Assembly (NCBI RefSeq): GCF_900107395.1 | Contig: NZ_FNPW01000002.1 | Span: forward strand, 514,044-578,043 | Reading direction: 5' to 3' | Origin: Pseudomonas sp. NFIX28 | GTDB taxonomy: Bacteria; Pseudomonadota; Gammaproteobacteria; Pseudomonadales; Pseudomonadaceae | DNA: 64,000 bases | In this document: positions 25,100 through 33,379 of the stretch, piece after piece | Position numbering within the stretch: the stretch's first letter is position 1 | Layout of the letters: every line of letters starts with the position of its first letter | The notes under the pieces: model-generated | The model's database searches: none | What the model saw: only the letters and a program-made list of their open reading frames with translations | What the model was told of the DNA's origin: nothing | Made by a program: the position numbers and the translations under genes

Positions 25100-25963
25100 G
25101 TGCTGAGTGCCGAGCTGAAGGCGTTTTACATGGTGGCCCGCCTGGGTAGCATCACCCTGGCGGCGAAAAAGCTCGGCCTGAGCCAACCGACGGTGACCAC
25201 CCAGATCCGTCATCTGGAAAGCCAATACGCGGTCGAGCTGTTCTATCGCGGCGGCCGCCGCCTCAGCGTCAGCGAAGAAGGCGCCCGGCTGTTGCCGATG
25301 GTCAAGGCGCTGTTGCAGCAGGAAGCCGATATCGAGTTTTTCCTGCGTAACAGCGGCCAGCTGCAAGGCACCCTGCGGATTGCCGCCACGGCGCCGTATT
25401 ACATCCTCGACCTGGTGAAGACCTTCCGCGAGCGCCTGCCCCAGGTGGAGGTGTCGGTGGAAATCGGCAACTCGCAGCAGGTGTTGGAATCGCTGGAGGA
25501 ATACCGGGTCGACATTGCCGCGTCGTCGCAGCTGCTCGAGGATGCGCGCCTGATCCGCCGGGTGCTCGGCAGCGATCCGCTGGTGCTGGCGGTGCACCGC
25601 AGTCATCCGTTGGCGGCCCTCGACCACGTGCCCTTGAACGCCCTGGCCGGGCACACCCTGCTGATGCGCGAGCCGGGCTCCACCACCCGGCGCCTGACCG
25701 AGGAATTGCTCGACGGCGCCCGGGTCAGCTTCGGGCCGCTGCTGGAAATCGGCAGCCGCGAATCGATCCGCGAGGCGGTGCTGCGCAATATCGGCATCAG
25801 CATCATTGCCCGCCAGGAAGTGCCCCACGATCCGCAACTGCGGGTGCTGACCATCGAGAACGCACCGCAGATCGTCGAATACCTGTACTGCCTCAAGGAG
25901 CGCAAGAATGCGCGCCTGCCGGCGGCCTTTCTCGGGTTGGCCCAGGAAATGGCGCCGGCCTGA
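25100..25963 (+). CDS. LysR-family regulator, aminoethylphosphonate-catabolism type
   Basis: A 287-residue LysR regulator. The helix-turn-helix is FYMVARLGSITLAAKKLGLSQPTVTTQIRHLE (about 8-40), followed by the substrate-binding domain that senses an inducer. It starts with GTG, with GAGAGG upstream. It stands just before, and on the same strand as, an aminoethylphosphonate-type transporter and two catabolic genes, which is where the phosphonate-associated LysR family normally lies. It probably controls that cluster. The start follows cadA by only 16 bases, so read-through from the metal promoter is possible. Confidence 0.8.
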   Translation: MLSAELKAFYMVARLGSITLAAKKLGLSQPTVTTQIRHLESQYAVELFYRGGRRLSVSEEGARLLPMVKALLQQEADIEFFLRNSGQLQGTLRIAATAPYYILDLVKTFRERLPQVEVSVEIGNSQQVLESLEEYRVDIAASSQLLEDARLIRRVLGSDPLVLAVHRSHPLAALDHVPLNALAGHTLLMREPGSTTRRLTEELLDGARVSFGPLLEIGSRESIREAVLRNIGISIIARQEVPHDPQLRVLTIENAPQIVEYLYCLKERKNARLPAAFLGLAQEMAPA

Positions 25964-25985
25964 ACGGCCACCTGCTGCGCAGGTG

Positions 25986-26053
25986 ATCGCGGGCAAGCCT
26001 CGCTCCTACAGAAGACGAGCGATGTTTCCGTAGGAGCGAGGCTTGCCCGCGAT
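25986..26053. repeat. REP palindrome pair
   Basis: ATCGCGGGCAAGCCTCGCTCCTACA (from 25986) and TAGGAGCGAGGCTTGCCCGCGAT (to 26053) are near-perfect complements, 19 bases apart. The element separates the LysR gene from the transporter operon. Confidence 0.9.
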
Positions 26054-26184
26054 AGCGTCCGTCCAGGCGCCCGCCGTTGAACCCAAATCCGCCAATACCA
26101 CTATCGGCAGCTTTTGCCTCACTGCCACAGTAACTACGCATTCGCGCCCTAGGATGGCCTGCATCTGCTTGATGAGGTCCGTCC

Positions 26185-27261
26185 ATGAACAACCCGAACG
26201 CAACTGCCCTGAGCAACCCCGGCGCCCCCATGAAGGTGCGCGGCATGCAGAAACGCTTTGGCGCTTTCACCGCGCTGGATAACGTCTCCCTGGACGTGGC
26301 GGCCGGCGAGCTGGTGTGCCTGCTCGGTCCGTCGGGCTGCGGCAAGACCACCTTGCTGCGCTGCATCGCCGGCCTCGAGCGCCAGGACCGGGGCGAGTTG
26401 CACCTGGGGGCCCGCGACGTCTCGCACCTGGCGCCCCAGGCCCGGGACTACGGCATTCTGTTCCAGTCTTATGCGCTGTTCCCCAACCTCAGCGTCGAAG
26501 CCAACATCGCCTACGGCCTGGCCGGCAGCGGTCGCGACGAAGTGCGCAAGCGCGTGGCGCAGATGCTGGAACTGGTGGGCCTGACTGGCAGCGAAAAGAA
26601 ATACCCCGGCCAGCTGTCGGGCGGCCAACAGCAGCGGGTGGCCCTGGCGCGCGCCCTGGCGCCGGCGCCTTCGTTGCTGCTGCTCGATGAGCCGATGTCG
26701 GCGCTGGATGCCCGGGTGCGCGAGCACCTGTGCACCGAGCTGCGCCAGCTGCAGCGGCGCCTGGGCATCACCACCTTGATGGTTACCCACAACCAGGACG
26801 AGGCCATGTTGATGGCCGACCGCATCGCGGTGATGAACAACGGCAAGGTCGAGCAATACGCCACGCCGCAGGAAATCTACGATCGTCCGGCCACTCCGTT
26901 CGTCGCCGAATTCGTCGGCCAGGGCAACTGGCTGCCGTTCCGCCGCAGCAGCGACAGCCACGCCCAGGTTGGTGGGATGAACGTGCGGCTGGCGGCCGAC
27001 TCCGGCAAGGCCGCTTCGGGCCGCTTGTTCTGCCGCCCGGAAGCGATCAGCGTCAACCCGCCGGTGCACGAGGAAAACCTGTTCCCGGCCAAGGTCCGGG
27101 AGATCACCTTCCTCGGCAACCGTTGCCGCATGAGCTTCGAGCTCAATGAGTTGCCCGGCCATCCGCTGCTGGCCGAACTGGCCCCGGAAGCCATGCCGCG
27201 CCTGGGCGCCCAGGACATCTGGGTCGCCCTGCCACCGCGCAGCCTCCAGGTGTTTGCCTGA
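26185..27261 (+). CDS. 2-Aminoethylphosphonate-type ABC transporter, ATP-binding protein
   Basis: A 358-residue importer ATPase. Walker A is LGPSGCGKTT (47-56), the signature LSGGQQQR is near 146, and Walker B LLLLDEPMSALD follows. The C-terminal TOBE-like part (GRLFCRPEAISVNPP onward) is typical of the polyamine/iron/phosphonate group. It is placed in the aminoethylphosphonate subfamily (PhnT type) by its neighbours: the fused permease, the binding protein and two phosphonate-operon enzymes. The 131-bp leader after the REP element contains ACTG-CCA-CAGT at 26121-26131, and I see no clear PHO box. The permease gene starts 2 bases after its stop. Confidence 0.82.
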   Translation: MNNPNATALSNPGAPMKVRGMQKRFGAFTALDNVSLDVAAGELVCLLGPSGCGKTTLLRCIAGLERQDRGELHLGARDVSHLAPQARDYGILFQSYALFPNLSVEANIAYGLAGSGRDEVRKRVAQMLELVGLTGSEKKYPGQLSGGQQQRVALARALAPAPSLLLLDEPMSALDARVREHLCTELRQLQRRLGITTLMVTHNQDEAMLMADRIAVMNNGKVEQYATPQEIYDRPATPFVAEFVGQGNWLPFRRSSDSHAQVGGMNVRLAADSGKAASGRLFCRPEAISVNPPVHEENLFPAKVREITFLGNRCRMSFELNELPGHPLLAELAPEAMPRLGAQDIWVALPPRSLQVFA

Positions 27262-27262
27262 G

Positions 27263-28987
27263 ATGGCCGTTGAACTGAGCCTGCCGCTACCCGCGGAACG
27301 GGCGCGCCAGGCTGCCCGTGCGCAAATCGGCGACCGCATCTTCGTGCTCGGCGGCAAACTGGCGTTGCTGGTGCTGCTGGGCCTGGCGGTGCTGCTGCCA
27401 TTGCTGGCGATCTTCTGGCGCGGTTTCAGCGGCGAAGCCGGGCAGGGCGGCGGCCTGGTCGCCGCCCGAGAGCTGGTGACCAGCGCCAACTTCCACTGGC
27501 TGTTGGGCAACAGCCTGAAAGTCTCCCTCAGCGTCGCCGCCATCGTGGTGCCGCTGGCCTACCTGTTCGCCTATGCCCTGCAACGCACGCTGATTCCCGG
27601 CAAGGCGATCTGGCGCGGCCTGTCGCTGCTGCCGCTGATGGCGCCGTCGATGCTGCCGGGCATCGCCCTGGTCTATCTGTTCGGCAACCAGGGCCTGCTG
27701 CGTGGCCTGTTCGCGGACAACATCTACGGCTTCTGGGGCATCGTCCTCGGCGAGGTGATCTACACCTTTCCCCACGCCCTGATGATCCTGCTGTCGGCGC
27801 TGTCCCTGGCCGATGCGCGGCTGTTCGACGCTGCGTCGAGCATGGGCGCCAGCCCGGCCAAGGCCTTTCGCAGCATCACCTGGCCGGCCACCCGGCAGGC
27901 GGTGTTCGCCGCGTTCTGCCTGGTGTTCACCCTGACCATCACCGATTTCGGCGTGCCGGTGGTGGTCGGTGGCGACTATCAGGTGCTGGCGCTGGAAGCC
28001 TACAAGGCGGTGGTCGGCCAGCAACAGTTCGGCCGTGGCGCCCTGATCGGCATGGTGCTGTTGCTGCCGGCGCTGTTCAGCTTCGGCGTCGACGCCTGGC
28101 TGCGCCGCCGGCATGGCGATTCCATGAGCGGCCGGGCCCAGGTTTTCAACCCGGCGCCCTCTCGCGTGAGAGACGGCTGCTACCTGGCGATTGTCCTGCT
28201 GATCTGCGCGGCGCTGCTGCTGGTGTTCGGCATGGCGGTGTTCTCGTCGCTGGTGAAGTTCTGGCCCTATAACCTGTCGCTGTCGCTCAACCACTACCAG
28301 TTCAACGACACCGCCGGCGGCGGCTGGCTGGCCTACCGCAACAGCCTGACCATGGCCCTGTGCACGGCGCTGATCGGCAGCGTGCTGATCTTCACCGGCG
28401 CCTATCTGATGGAGAAGACCCACGCCCAGCGGGGCCTCAACCTGGCGCTGCGCATGCTCAGCTTCGTGCCGATGGCGGTGCCGGGCCTGGTGCTGGGCCT
28501 GGGTTACGTCTTCTTCTTCAACCTCAGCGGCAACCCGCTGCATGTGTTCTACGGCAGCATGACCTTGCTGGTGGTGTGCACCATCGCCCATTACCTGACC
28601 ACCGCGCAGATGACCGCCACCACCGCGTTGCGCCAGCTCGACGCCGAGTTCGAGGCCGCCGCGCTGTCGCTCAAGGCGCCGCTGTACCGGCATTACCTGC
28701 GCGTCACCGTGCCGATCTGCCTGCCGGCGCTGCTGGATATCGTGCGCTATCTGTTTGTCTCGGCCATGACCACCGTCTCGGCGGCGATCTTCCTCTACAG
28801 CCCCGACACCATCCTCGCGGCGGTGGCGGTGCTGAACATGGACGACGCCGGCAACGTCGGCGGCGCGGCCGCCATGTCGACCCTGATCCTCTTTACCTCG
28901 GCGGGCGTGTCCCTGCTCCTGGCCTGGGCTTCGCGCGGCTTGCTGCGCCGGTCCCAGGCCTGGCGGCAGACCGCGCCCGGCCACTGA
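27263..28987 (+). CDS. 2-Aminoethylphosphonate-type ABC transporter, fused permease
   Basis: A 574-residue inner-membrane protein with about twelve helices, made of two permease halves in one chain. Each half carries a permease signature: SLADARLFDAASSMGASPAKAF (near 185-206) and LDAEFEAAALSLKAPLYRHY (near 460-480). This double-length form is found in the FbpB/AfuB and aminoethylphosphonate (PhnU-type) groups. The start at 27263 overlaps neither neighbour and lies 2 bases past the ATPase stop, so the two genes are translated together. Confidence 0.85.
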   Translation: MAVELSLPLPAERARQAARAQIGDRIFVLGGKLALLVLLGLAVLLPLLAIFWRGFSGEAGQGGGLVAARELVTSANFHWLLGNSLKVSLSVAAIVVPLAYLFAYALQRTLIPGKAIWRGLSLLPLMAPSMLPGIALVYLFGNQGLLRGLFADNIYGFWGIVLGEVIYTFPHALMILLSALSLADARLFDAASSMGASPAKAFRSITWPATRQAVFAAFCLVFTLTITDFGVPVVVGGDYQVLALEAYKAVVGQQQFGRGALIGMVLLLPALFSFGVDAWLRRRHGDSMSGRAQVFNPAPSRVRDGCYLAIVLLICAALLLVFGMAVFSSLVKFWPYNLSLSLNHYQFNDTAGGGWLAYRNSLTMALCTALIGSVLIFTGAYLMEKTHAQRGLNLALRMLSFVPMAVPGLVLGLGYVFFFNLSGNPLHVFYGSMTLLVVCTIAHYLTTAQMTATTALRQLDAEFEAAALSLKAPLYRHYLRVTVPICLPALLDIVRYLFVSAMTTVSAAIFLYSPDTILAAVAVLNMDDAGNVGGAAAMSTLILFTSAGVSLLLAWASRGLLRRSQAWRQTAPGH

Positions 28988-29031
28988 AGCCGATTTTTAC
29001 CGCCAGACCCACTCCACAAAGGAACCGCACC

Positions 29032-30057
29032 ATGTTCAAGCCCCTGGCTGTTGCCGCTGCTGTCCTCACTGCTTTCAGCATGAACGCCTTTGCCGCCAAG
29101 ACCGAACTGACCGTTTATACCGCCCTCGAAGCCGAACAGCTGAAAAGCTACAAGCAGGCCTTCGAGGCCGCCAACCCGGATGTGGAAATCAAATGGGTGC
29201 GCGATTCCACCGGGATCATCACCGCCAAGCTGCTGGCGGAGAAAGCCCGGCCGCAGGCGGACGCGGTGTGGGGCCTGGCGGCTTCCAGCCTGGCGATCCT
29301 CGATCAGCAGGGCATGCTGCAAAGCTACGCGCCCAAGGACCTGGACAAGATCGGCGGCAACTACCGCGACGCCGCCAACCCGCCGGCCTGGGTCGGCATG
29401 GACGTCTGGGCCGCGACCATCTGCTTCAATACCGTCGAGGCACAAAAGCAGGGCCTGACCAAGCCGGTGAGCTGGCAAGACCTGACCAAACCCGAATACA
29501 AGGGCAAGATCGTCATGCCCAACCCGGCCTCGTCCGGCACCGGCTTCCTCGACGTCAGCGCCTGGTTGCAGACCTTCGGCGAGAAGCAGGGCTGGCAGTA
29601 CATGGACGACCTGCACCAGAACATCGGCCAGTACGTTCACTCCGGTTCCAAGCCGTGCAAGCTGGCGGCGGCCGGTGAATTCCCGATCGGCATCTCCTTC
29701 GAATACCCGGCCGTGCAGCTCAAGCGCCAGGGCGCGCCGCTGGACATCGTGCTGCCCAAGGAAGGCCTGGGCTGGGAAATCGAAGCCACCGCGGTGATCA
29801 AGGGCACCCCGCATGCAGAAGCGGCGCAGAAGCTCGCCGACTTCTCCGCCAGCCCAGCGGCCATGGAGCTGTACAAGGAAAACTTCGCCGTGCTGGCCCA
29901 GCCGGGCATCGCCAAGCCGCAAACCGAACTGCCGGCCGACTACGAGCAGCGCCTGATCAAGAACGACTTCGCCTGGGCCTCGAAGAACCGCGACGAGATC
30001 CTCGCCGAATGGCGCAAGCGTTATGACGGCAAGTCCGAGAAAGTTGCCGCCAAGTAA
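29032..30057 (+). CDS. 2-Aminoethylphosphonate-type substrate-binding protein
   Basis: A 341-residue periplasmic binding protein. Residues 1-21 are a signal peptide (VLTAFSMNAFAA). The mature chain starts KTELTVYTALEAEQLKSYKQAF, the fold of iron/aminoethylphosphonate binders. Ligand-site candidates are the DSTGIITAKL, NPASSGTGFLD and GISFEYPAV segments. AAAGGA lies 8 bases before the ATG. In P. putida and marine bacteria, AepX-type proteins of this family bind 2-aminoethylphosphonate with high affinity; the ligand here is inferred from family and context. The gene completes the transporter. Confidence 0.82.
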   Translation: MFKPLAVAAAVLTAFSMNAFAAKTELTVYTALEAEQLKSYKQAFEAANPDVEIKWVRDSTGIITAKLLAEKARPQADAVWGLAASSLAILDQQGMLQSYAPKDLDKIGGNYRDAANPPAWVGMDVWAATICFNTVEAQKQGLTKPVSWQDLTKPEYKGKIVMPNPASSGTGFLDVSAWLQTFGEKQGWQYMDDLHQNIGQYVHSGSKPCKLAAAGEFPIGISFEYPAVQLKRQGAPLDIVLPKEGLGWEIEATAVIKGTPHAEAAQKLADFSASPAAMELYKENFAVLAQPGIAKPQTELPADYEQRLIKNDFAWASKNRDEILAEWRKRYDGKSEKVAAK

Positions 30058-30068
30058 TCGACAACCCC

Positions 30069-30141
30069 TGTCGCGGGCCGTCTCGCTTCTATGGACGCTT
30101 CTGTAGGAGCGAGCGGGCGGTGATCCGACTTGCCCGCGACT
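30069..30141. repeat. REP-like composite element
   Basis: TGTCGCGGGCCGTCTCGCTTCTA is followed by TGTAGGAGCGAGCGGGCGGTGATCCGACTTGCCCGCGAC. The second arm carries the extra CGGGCGGTGATCCGA block that also appears at 31890 and 38180. It lies between the binding-protein gene and the FAD enzyme gene. Confidence 0.75.
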
Positions 30142-30177
30142 TGACCTCGCCGAGGTCATCGTCCAAGGACCATACAC

Positions 30178-31311
30178 ATGAGCAACCACAACGACCTGCT
30201 GATCGTCGGCGCCGGCATCCTCGGGCTGTCCCATGCCTATGCCGCGGCCAAGCGCGGTTTGCGGGTCAAGGTTTTCGAGCGCAGCGCCACGCCCCTGGGC
30301 GCGTCGGTGCGCAATTTCGGCCAGGCCCTGGTGACCGGCCAGCCGCCGGGCGTGATGCTCGACCTGGCCCGGGCCAGCCGCGGCATCTGGGGCGACTGGG
30401 CGCAGCTGGCCGGCCTGGCGCTCAAGCGCAACGGCTCTTACCTGTTCGCCCGCACCGAGGCCGAGGAGCAATTGCTGCAGGCCTTCTGCGCCGGACGTGC
30501 GCAGGAACACGGCTACCGGGTCGAACTGCTGCGCGGCGCGGCGTTGAACGATCTGTACGGCGGCCGCTTCCGCCATCATCGCGCGGCGCTGCATGGCCTG
30601 GATGACCAGCAGCTGTATTCCCGTGAAGCCATCCCGCTGCTGATCGACTACCTGCGCCGCGACCTCGGGGTGGAGTTTCATTTCTCCACCCTGGTGCGCG
30701 ACATCGAGCCCGGCCAGTTGCACAGCACCGCCGGCAGCTTTCGCGCGGGGCAGATCCTGGTTTGCTCCGGCCACGACTACCAGACCCTGCTGGCCGAGCC
30801 GATTGCCGCGCTGGCGCCGCAGGTCTGCCGCCTGCAGATGCTTCGCGCCCGGCCCGAGGTGCCGTTGAACCTGCAACATGCGCTGCTCACCGGCCTGAGC
30901 TGCGTGCATTACGGCGCCTTTGCCGACCTGCCCGAAGCGGCGGCGGTGCAGGCGCAGATTCTGCGGGACGCGCCGCACCTGCATGAAAACGGCATCCACC
31001 TGCTGATCAGCCCGACCCCTTATGGCGAGCTGATCATCGGCGACTCCCACCATTACGGCAGCGATCCGTCGCCGTTCAATGCCGAGCAGGTGGACAACTG
31101 GATGCTCGAGCTGGCCGAGCACACCCTGGGCTGCAAGGTGCAGGTGGTCGAGCGCTGGCAGGGCGTCTATGGCGCTCGAGGCCCGGCGCCGTTTTCATTC
31201 CTGCGGCCGGCCGCCGGCGTCAGCGTGGCGCTGATGCATAGCGGCGTGGGCATGAGCGTCGGCCCGGCCCTGGCCGAGGGCAATATCGCGCGTTTGCTGG
31301 AGGAAGCCTGA
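30178..31311 (+). CDS. FAD-dependent oxidoreductase of phosphonate operons
   Basis: A 377-residue flavoprotein of the D-amino-acid-oxidase/glycine-oxidase fold. The dinucleotide motif is VGAGILGLSHAYAAAKRG (10-27), and the C-terminal FAD contact is LRPAAGVSVALMHSGVGMSVGPALAEG. This matches the FAD oxidoreductases that recur in phosphonate operons (TIGR03364-type). Such enzymes oxidise amines; the expected substrate is aminoethylphosphonate or an N-methyl form. The stop overlaps the start of the HD-domain gene by one base (TGATG), so the two proteins are likely made in step. No PhnW transaminase or PhnX hydrolase is present nearby. Confidence 0.8.
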   Translation: MSNHNDLLIVGAGILGLSHAYAAAKRGLRVKVFERSATPLGASVRNFGQALVTGQPPGVMLDLARASRGIWGDWAQLAGLALKRNGSYLFARTEAEEQLLQAFCAGRAQEHGYRVELLRGAALNDLYGGRFRHHRAALHGLDDQQLYSREAIPLLIDYLRRDLGVEFHFSTLVRDIEPGQLHSTAGSFRAGQILVCSGHDYQTLLAEPIAALAPQVCRLQMLRARPEVPLNLQHALLTGLSCVHYGAFADLPEAAAVQAQILRDAPHLHENGIHLLISPTPYGELIIGDSHHYGSDPSPFNAEQVDNWMLELAEHTLGCKVQVVERWQGVYGARGPAPFSFLRPAAGVSVALMHSGVGMSVGPALAEGNIARLLEEA

Positions 31312-31865
31312 TGCGGCCTGAGCAGCGAATCGCCGAGGTGTTCGGCCTGTACGAGCGTTTTGGCGATAGCGACTACATCGGCGAGCCGGTGTCGCAGATC
31401 GAACACATGTCCCAGGCCGCGCAACTGGCCATGGCCGAAGGCTTCGACGACGAGGTAGTGCTGGCGGCGTTCTTCCACGATATCGGGCATATCTGCGTCC
31501 AGGATGCCGAGAGCATGGGCGGTTTCGGCGTGGCCAGCCATGAGCGGCTGGGCGCGGACTACCTGCGTCGCGCCGGTTTCAGCGAGCGCCTGGCGCGGCT
31601 GGTGGAATACCACGTGCAGGCCAAGCGTTACCTGACCTTCAAGGAGCCGGGCTATTACCAGCGGCTCAGCGAAGCCAGCCGGCGCACCCTGGAATACCAG
31701 GGCGGAGTGATGAGCGCCGAAGAGGCCCGGACCTTCGAGCAGGACCCGCTATGCGCGGTCAGCCTGCGCCTGCGCCATTGGGACGAACAGGCCAAGGAAT
31801 TGTGGGTGCCGGTGATGGATTTGCAGGTGCTCAAGGACAAGGCGGCGCGGTTGTTGGCTGCCTGA
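31311..31865 (+). CDS. HD-domain mixed-valence di-iron oxygenase, PhnZ-like
   Basis: A 184-residue HD-fold protein of the phosphonate-operon family. Residues matching the iron ligands I recall for PhnZ are His32, His56, Asp57 (FHDIGH), His77, His101 and Asp158. Substrate residues also align: Tyr22 and Glu25 (DYIGE), His60, Lys105, Ser123, Gln130 and Arg155. PhnZ uses a mixed-valence di-iron centre and O2 to cleave the C-P bond of 2-amino-1-hydroxyethylphosphonate to glycine and phosphate. The same chemistry is expected here, but PhnY, which makes that substrate, is absent and an FAD enzyme takes its place. Translation is coupled to that gene. Confidence 0.82.
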   Translation: MRPEQRIAEVFGLYERFGDSDYIGEPVSQIEHMSQAAQLAMAEGFDDEVVLAAFFHDIGHICVQDAESMGGFGVASHERLGADYLRRAGFSERLARLVEYHVQAKRYLTFKEPGYYQRLSEASRRTLEYQGGVMSAEEARTFEQDPLCAVSLRLRHWDEQAKELWVPVMDLQVLKDKAARLLAA

Positions 31866-31889
31866 TCCTGTGCTGTCTGGACGATAGCT

Positions 31890-31966
31890 ATCGCGGGCAA
31901 GCCGGATCGCCGCCCGCACGCTCCTACAGAAGACCGGTGTCTGTAGGAGCGAGGCTTGCCCGCGAT
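31890..31966. repeat. REP palindrome pair with variant arm
   Basis: TATCGCGGGCAAGCCGGATCGCCGCCCGCACGCTCCTACA faces TGTAGGAGCGAGGCTTGCCCGCGAT. The left arm contains the additional GGATCGCCGCCCG block seen, inverted, at 30069 and 38180. It lies between two convergent genes. Confidence 0.85.
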
Positions 31967-31990
31967 GGCGTCCACGAGAACAGCGCCGAC

Positions 31991-33379
31991 CTAATCCTCG
32001 ACCACCAGCTTCTGCGCCAACGCCTCGATCTGCTCCTGGCGTTCGGCCTGGCTCAGCCGTGGCGCCGGGTTCAGCGACGACCACTGCGGATGAGCGCGGG
32101 CCTTGTTCAGCGCCTCCGGCAGCTTGCCGTCGCGCCAGCTCTGGTCCTGGGGCGTGGCCAGCTGGATGCTGCCCAGCGCCGCATGCCCGCGCACATTCAA
32201 GGCTTGCACCAGTTGCCGTTGGCGCAGGGCCAAGAGGCGCAGCACGCTGTCGTCCACGGTCAGCTCACGCTGGCCCTTGATTTTGCCCAGCAGGCGGCTG
32301 CCATAGCTGCGGGCGGTTTGCAGCGCACCGCCGGCAATCGCCCCGGCCAGGGCGGCCGCGCCCAGGGTCAGGCCGCCGACCAGCAGGTCGACGCCAGCCC
32401 CGGCCGCCGCGCCAGCCGCTATCCCGCCGCCGACCCGTACCCCCAGCTGCTTGAGGGTTTCCGGGTTGAACAAATCATCGCCCCAGCGCCCGTCGAGCAG
32501 CGGCACATCGCTGGTGGCGGCATCCTGCGGGCGGAAGGCGTAGAGCTTGAGCAGAGCCTCGACGCAGCGCTGTTCGCGCTGGCGCACGGCCTGGCGCAGT
32601 TCGCCGATGGCCTGTTGTTCCTGCGCGACCTCGCTGGCCACGCTGCGCCGGCAGGCGGCGCAATCGACCAGCAGTTCGGCGATCAGCCGCGCGGCGCTTT
32701 GCTGGCGGGCCACGCGTTGCGCCTGCTGGTCGGCGATCAGGCGTTCCAGTTGCGACCGCGAGCTTTCCAGCAACAGCGCCAGGCTTTCATACAGGCGCCG
32801 CTCGCCGTCTTCCGGCGGCGCCACGCTGTCGAAACGCACCAGCGCGTGCAGGCCCAGGCGGGCCAGGGCTTCGCGCCAGTCCGGCTCGCGGTGGCTGGCG
32901 CTGCTGACGAAATTCAGCACCGGCAGCAGCGGTTTGCCGCAACTGGCGAGGACTTCCAGTTCGTCGCGGTACTTGGCCAGCACCGGCTCGCGGGCGTCGA
33001 TCACATACAGCCCGGCGTCGGAAGCCAGCAGCTGGCGCAGCACCTTGGCTTCCTGTTCGAAACGCTGGCGCGCCTCGCTGCCTTCGAGAAACCGCGCCAG
33101 GCGGGCCGGGCCGTCCAGGCGCTCGCCGGGGTGCTCCAGGCGTTCCAGGTAGTCGAGCAGGGCAATGGCGTCTTCCAGGCCGGGGGTGTCGTACAGGTCG
33201 AGCAGCGGTTCGCCATCCACCGACAGCCGCGCGCCCTCGACATGGCGGGTGGTGCTGGGGCGATGGGAGACTTCGCCGAACCCCACATCCCGGGTCAGGG
33301 TGCGCAGCAGGGAGGTCTTGCCGACGTTGGTGTGGCCGACCACCGCCAGCTTCAACGGTGGTTTGCGAGGATCAGTCAT
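31991..33379 (-). CDS. DUF3482 GTPase
   Basis: A 462-residue GTPase of the Era/TrmE superfamily. G1 is VVGHTNVGKTSLL (13-25), G3 is DTPG (64-67), and an N-F-V-S replaces the usual NKxD near LPVLNFVSS, so nucleotide specificity is uncertain. Residues after about 200 are mostly helical and contain a glycine/alanine-rich hydrophobic stretch (about 315-355) that could insert in the membrane; this part is DUF3482. The role is unknown. It starts inside the 3' end of the DUF2868 gene (8-base overlap), so it is translated with that membrane protein. Confidence 0.8.
   Translation of the reverse strand: MTDPRKPPLKLAVVGHTNVGKTSLLRTLTRDVGFGEVSHRPSTTRHVEGARLSVDGEPLLDLYDTPGLEDAIALLDYLERLEHPGERLDGPARLARFLEGSEARQRFEQEAKVLRQLLASDAGLYVIDAREPVLAKYRDELEVLASCGKPLLPVLNFVSSASHREPDWREALARLGLHALVRFDSVAPPEDGERRLYESLALLLESSRSQLERLIADQQAQRVARQQSAARLIAELLVDCAACRRSVASEVAQEQQAIGELRQAVRQREQRCVEALLKLYAFRPQDAATSDVPLLDGRWGDDLFNPETLKQLGVRVGGGIAAGAAAGAGVDLLVGGLTLGAAALAGAIAGGALQTARSYGSRLLGKIKGQRELTVDDSVLRLLALRQRQLVQALNVRGHAALGSIQLATPQDQSWRDGKLPEALNKARAHPQWSSLNPAPRLSQAERQEQIEALAQKLVVED

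Noticed and set aside
26061..26184. A PHO box ahead of the phosphonate transporter
   Set aside because: No pair of CTGTCAT-like repeats at 11-bp spacing could be found; only a short ACTG-N3-CAGT dyad.
28795..31122. A 775-codon open frame on the minus strand across the phosphonate genes
   Set aside because: It runs through the binding protein and FAD enzyme and a REP element; no family match.
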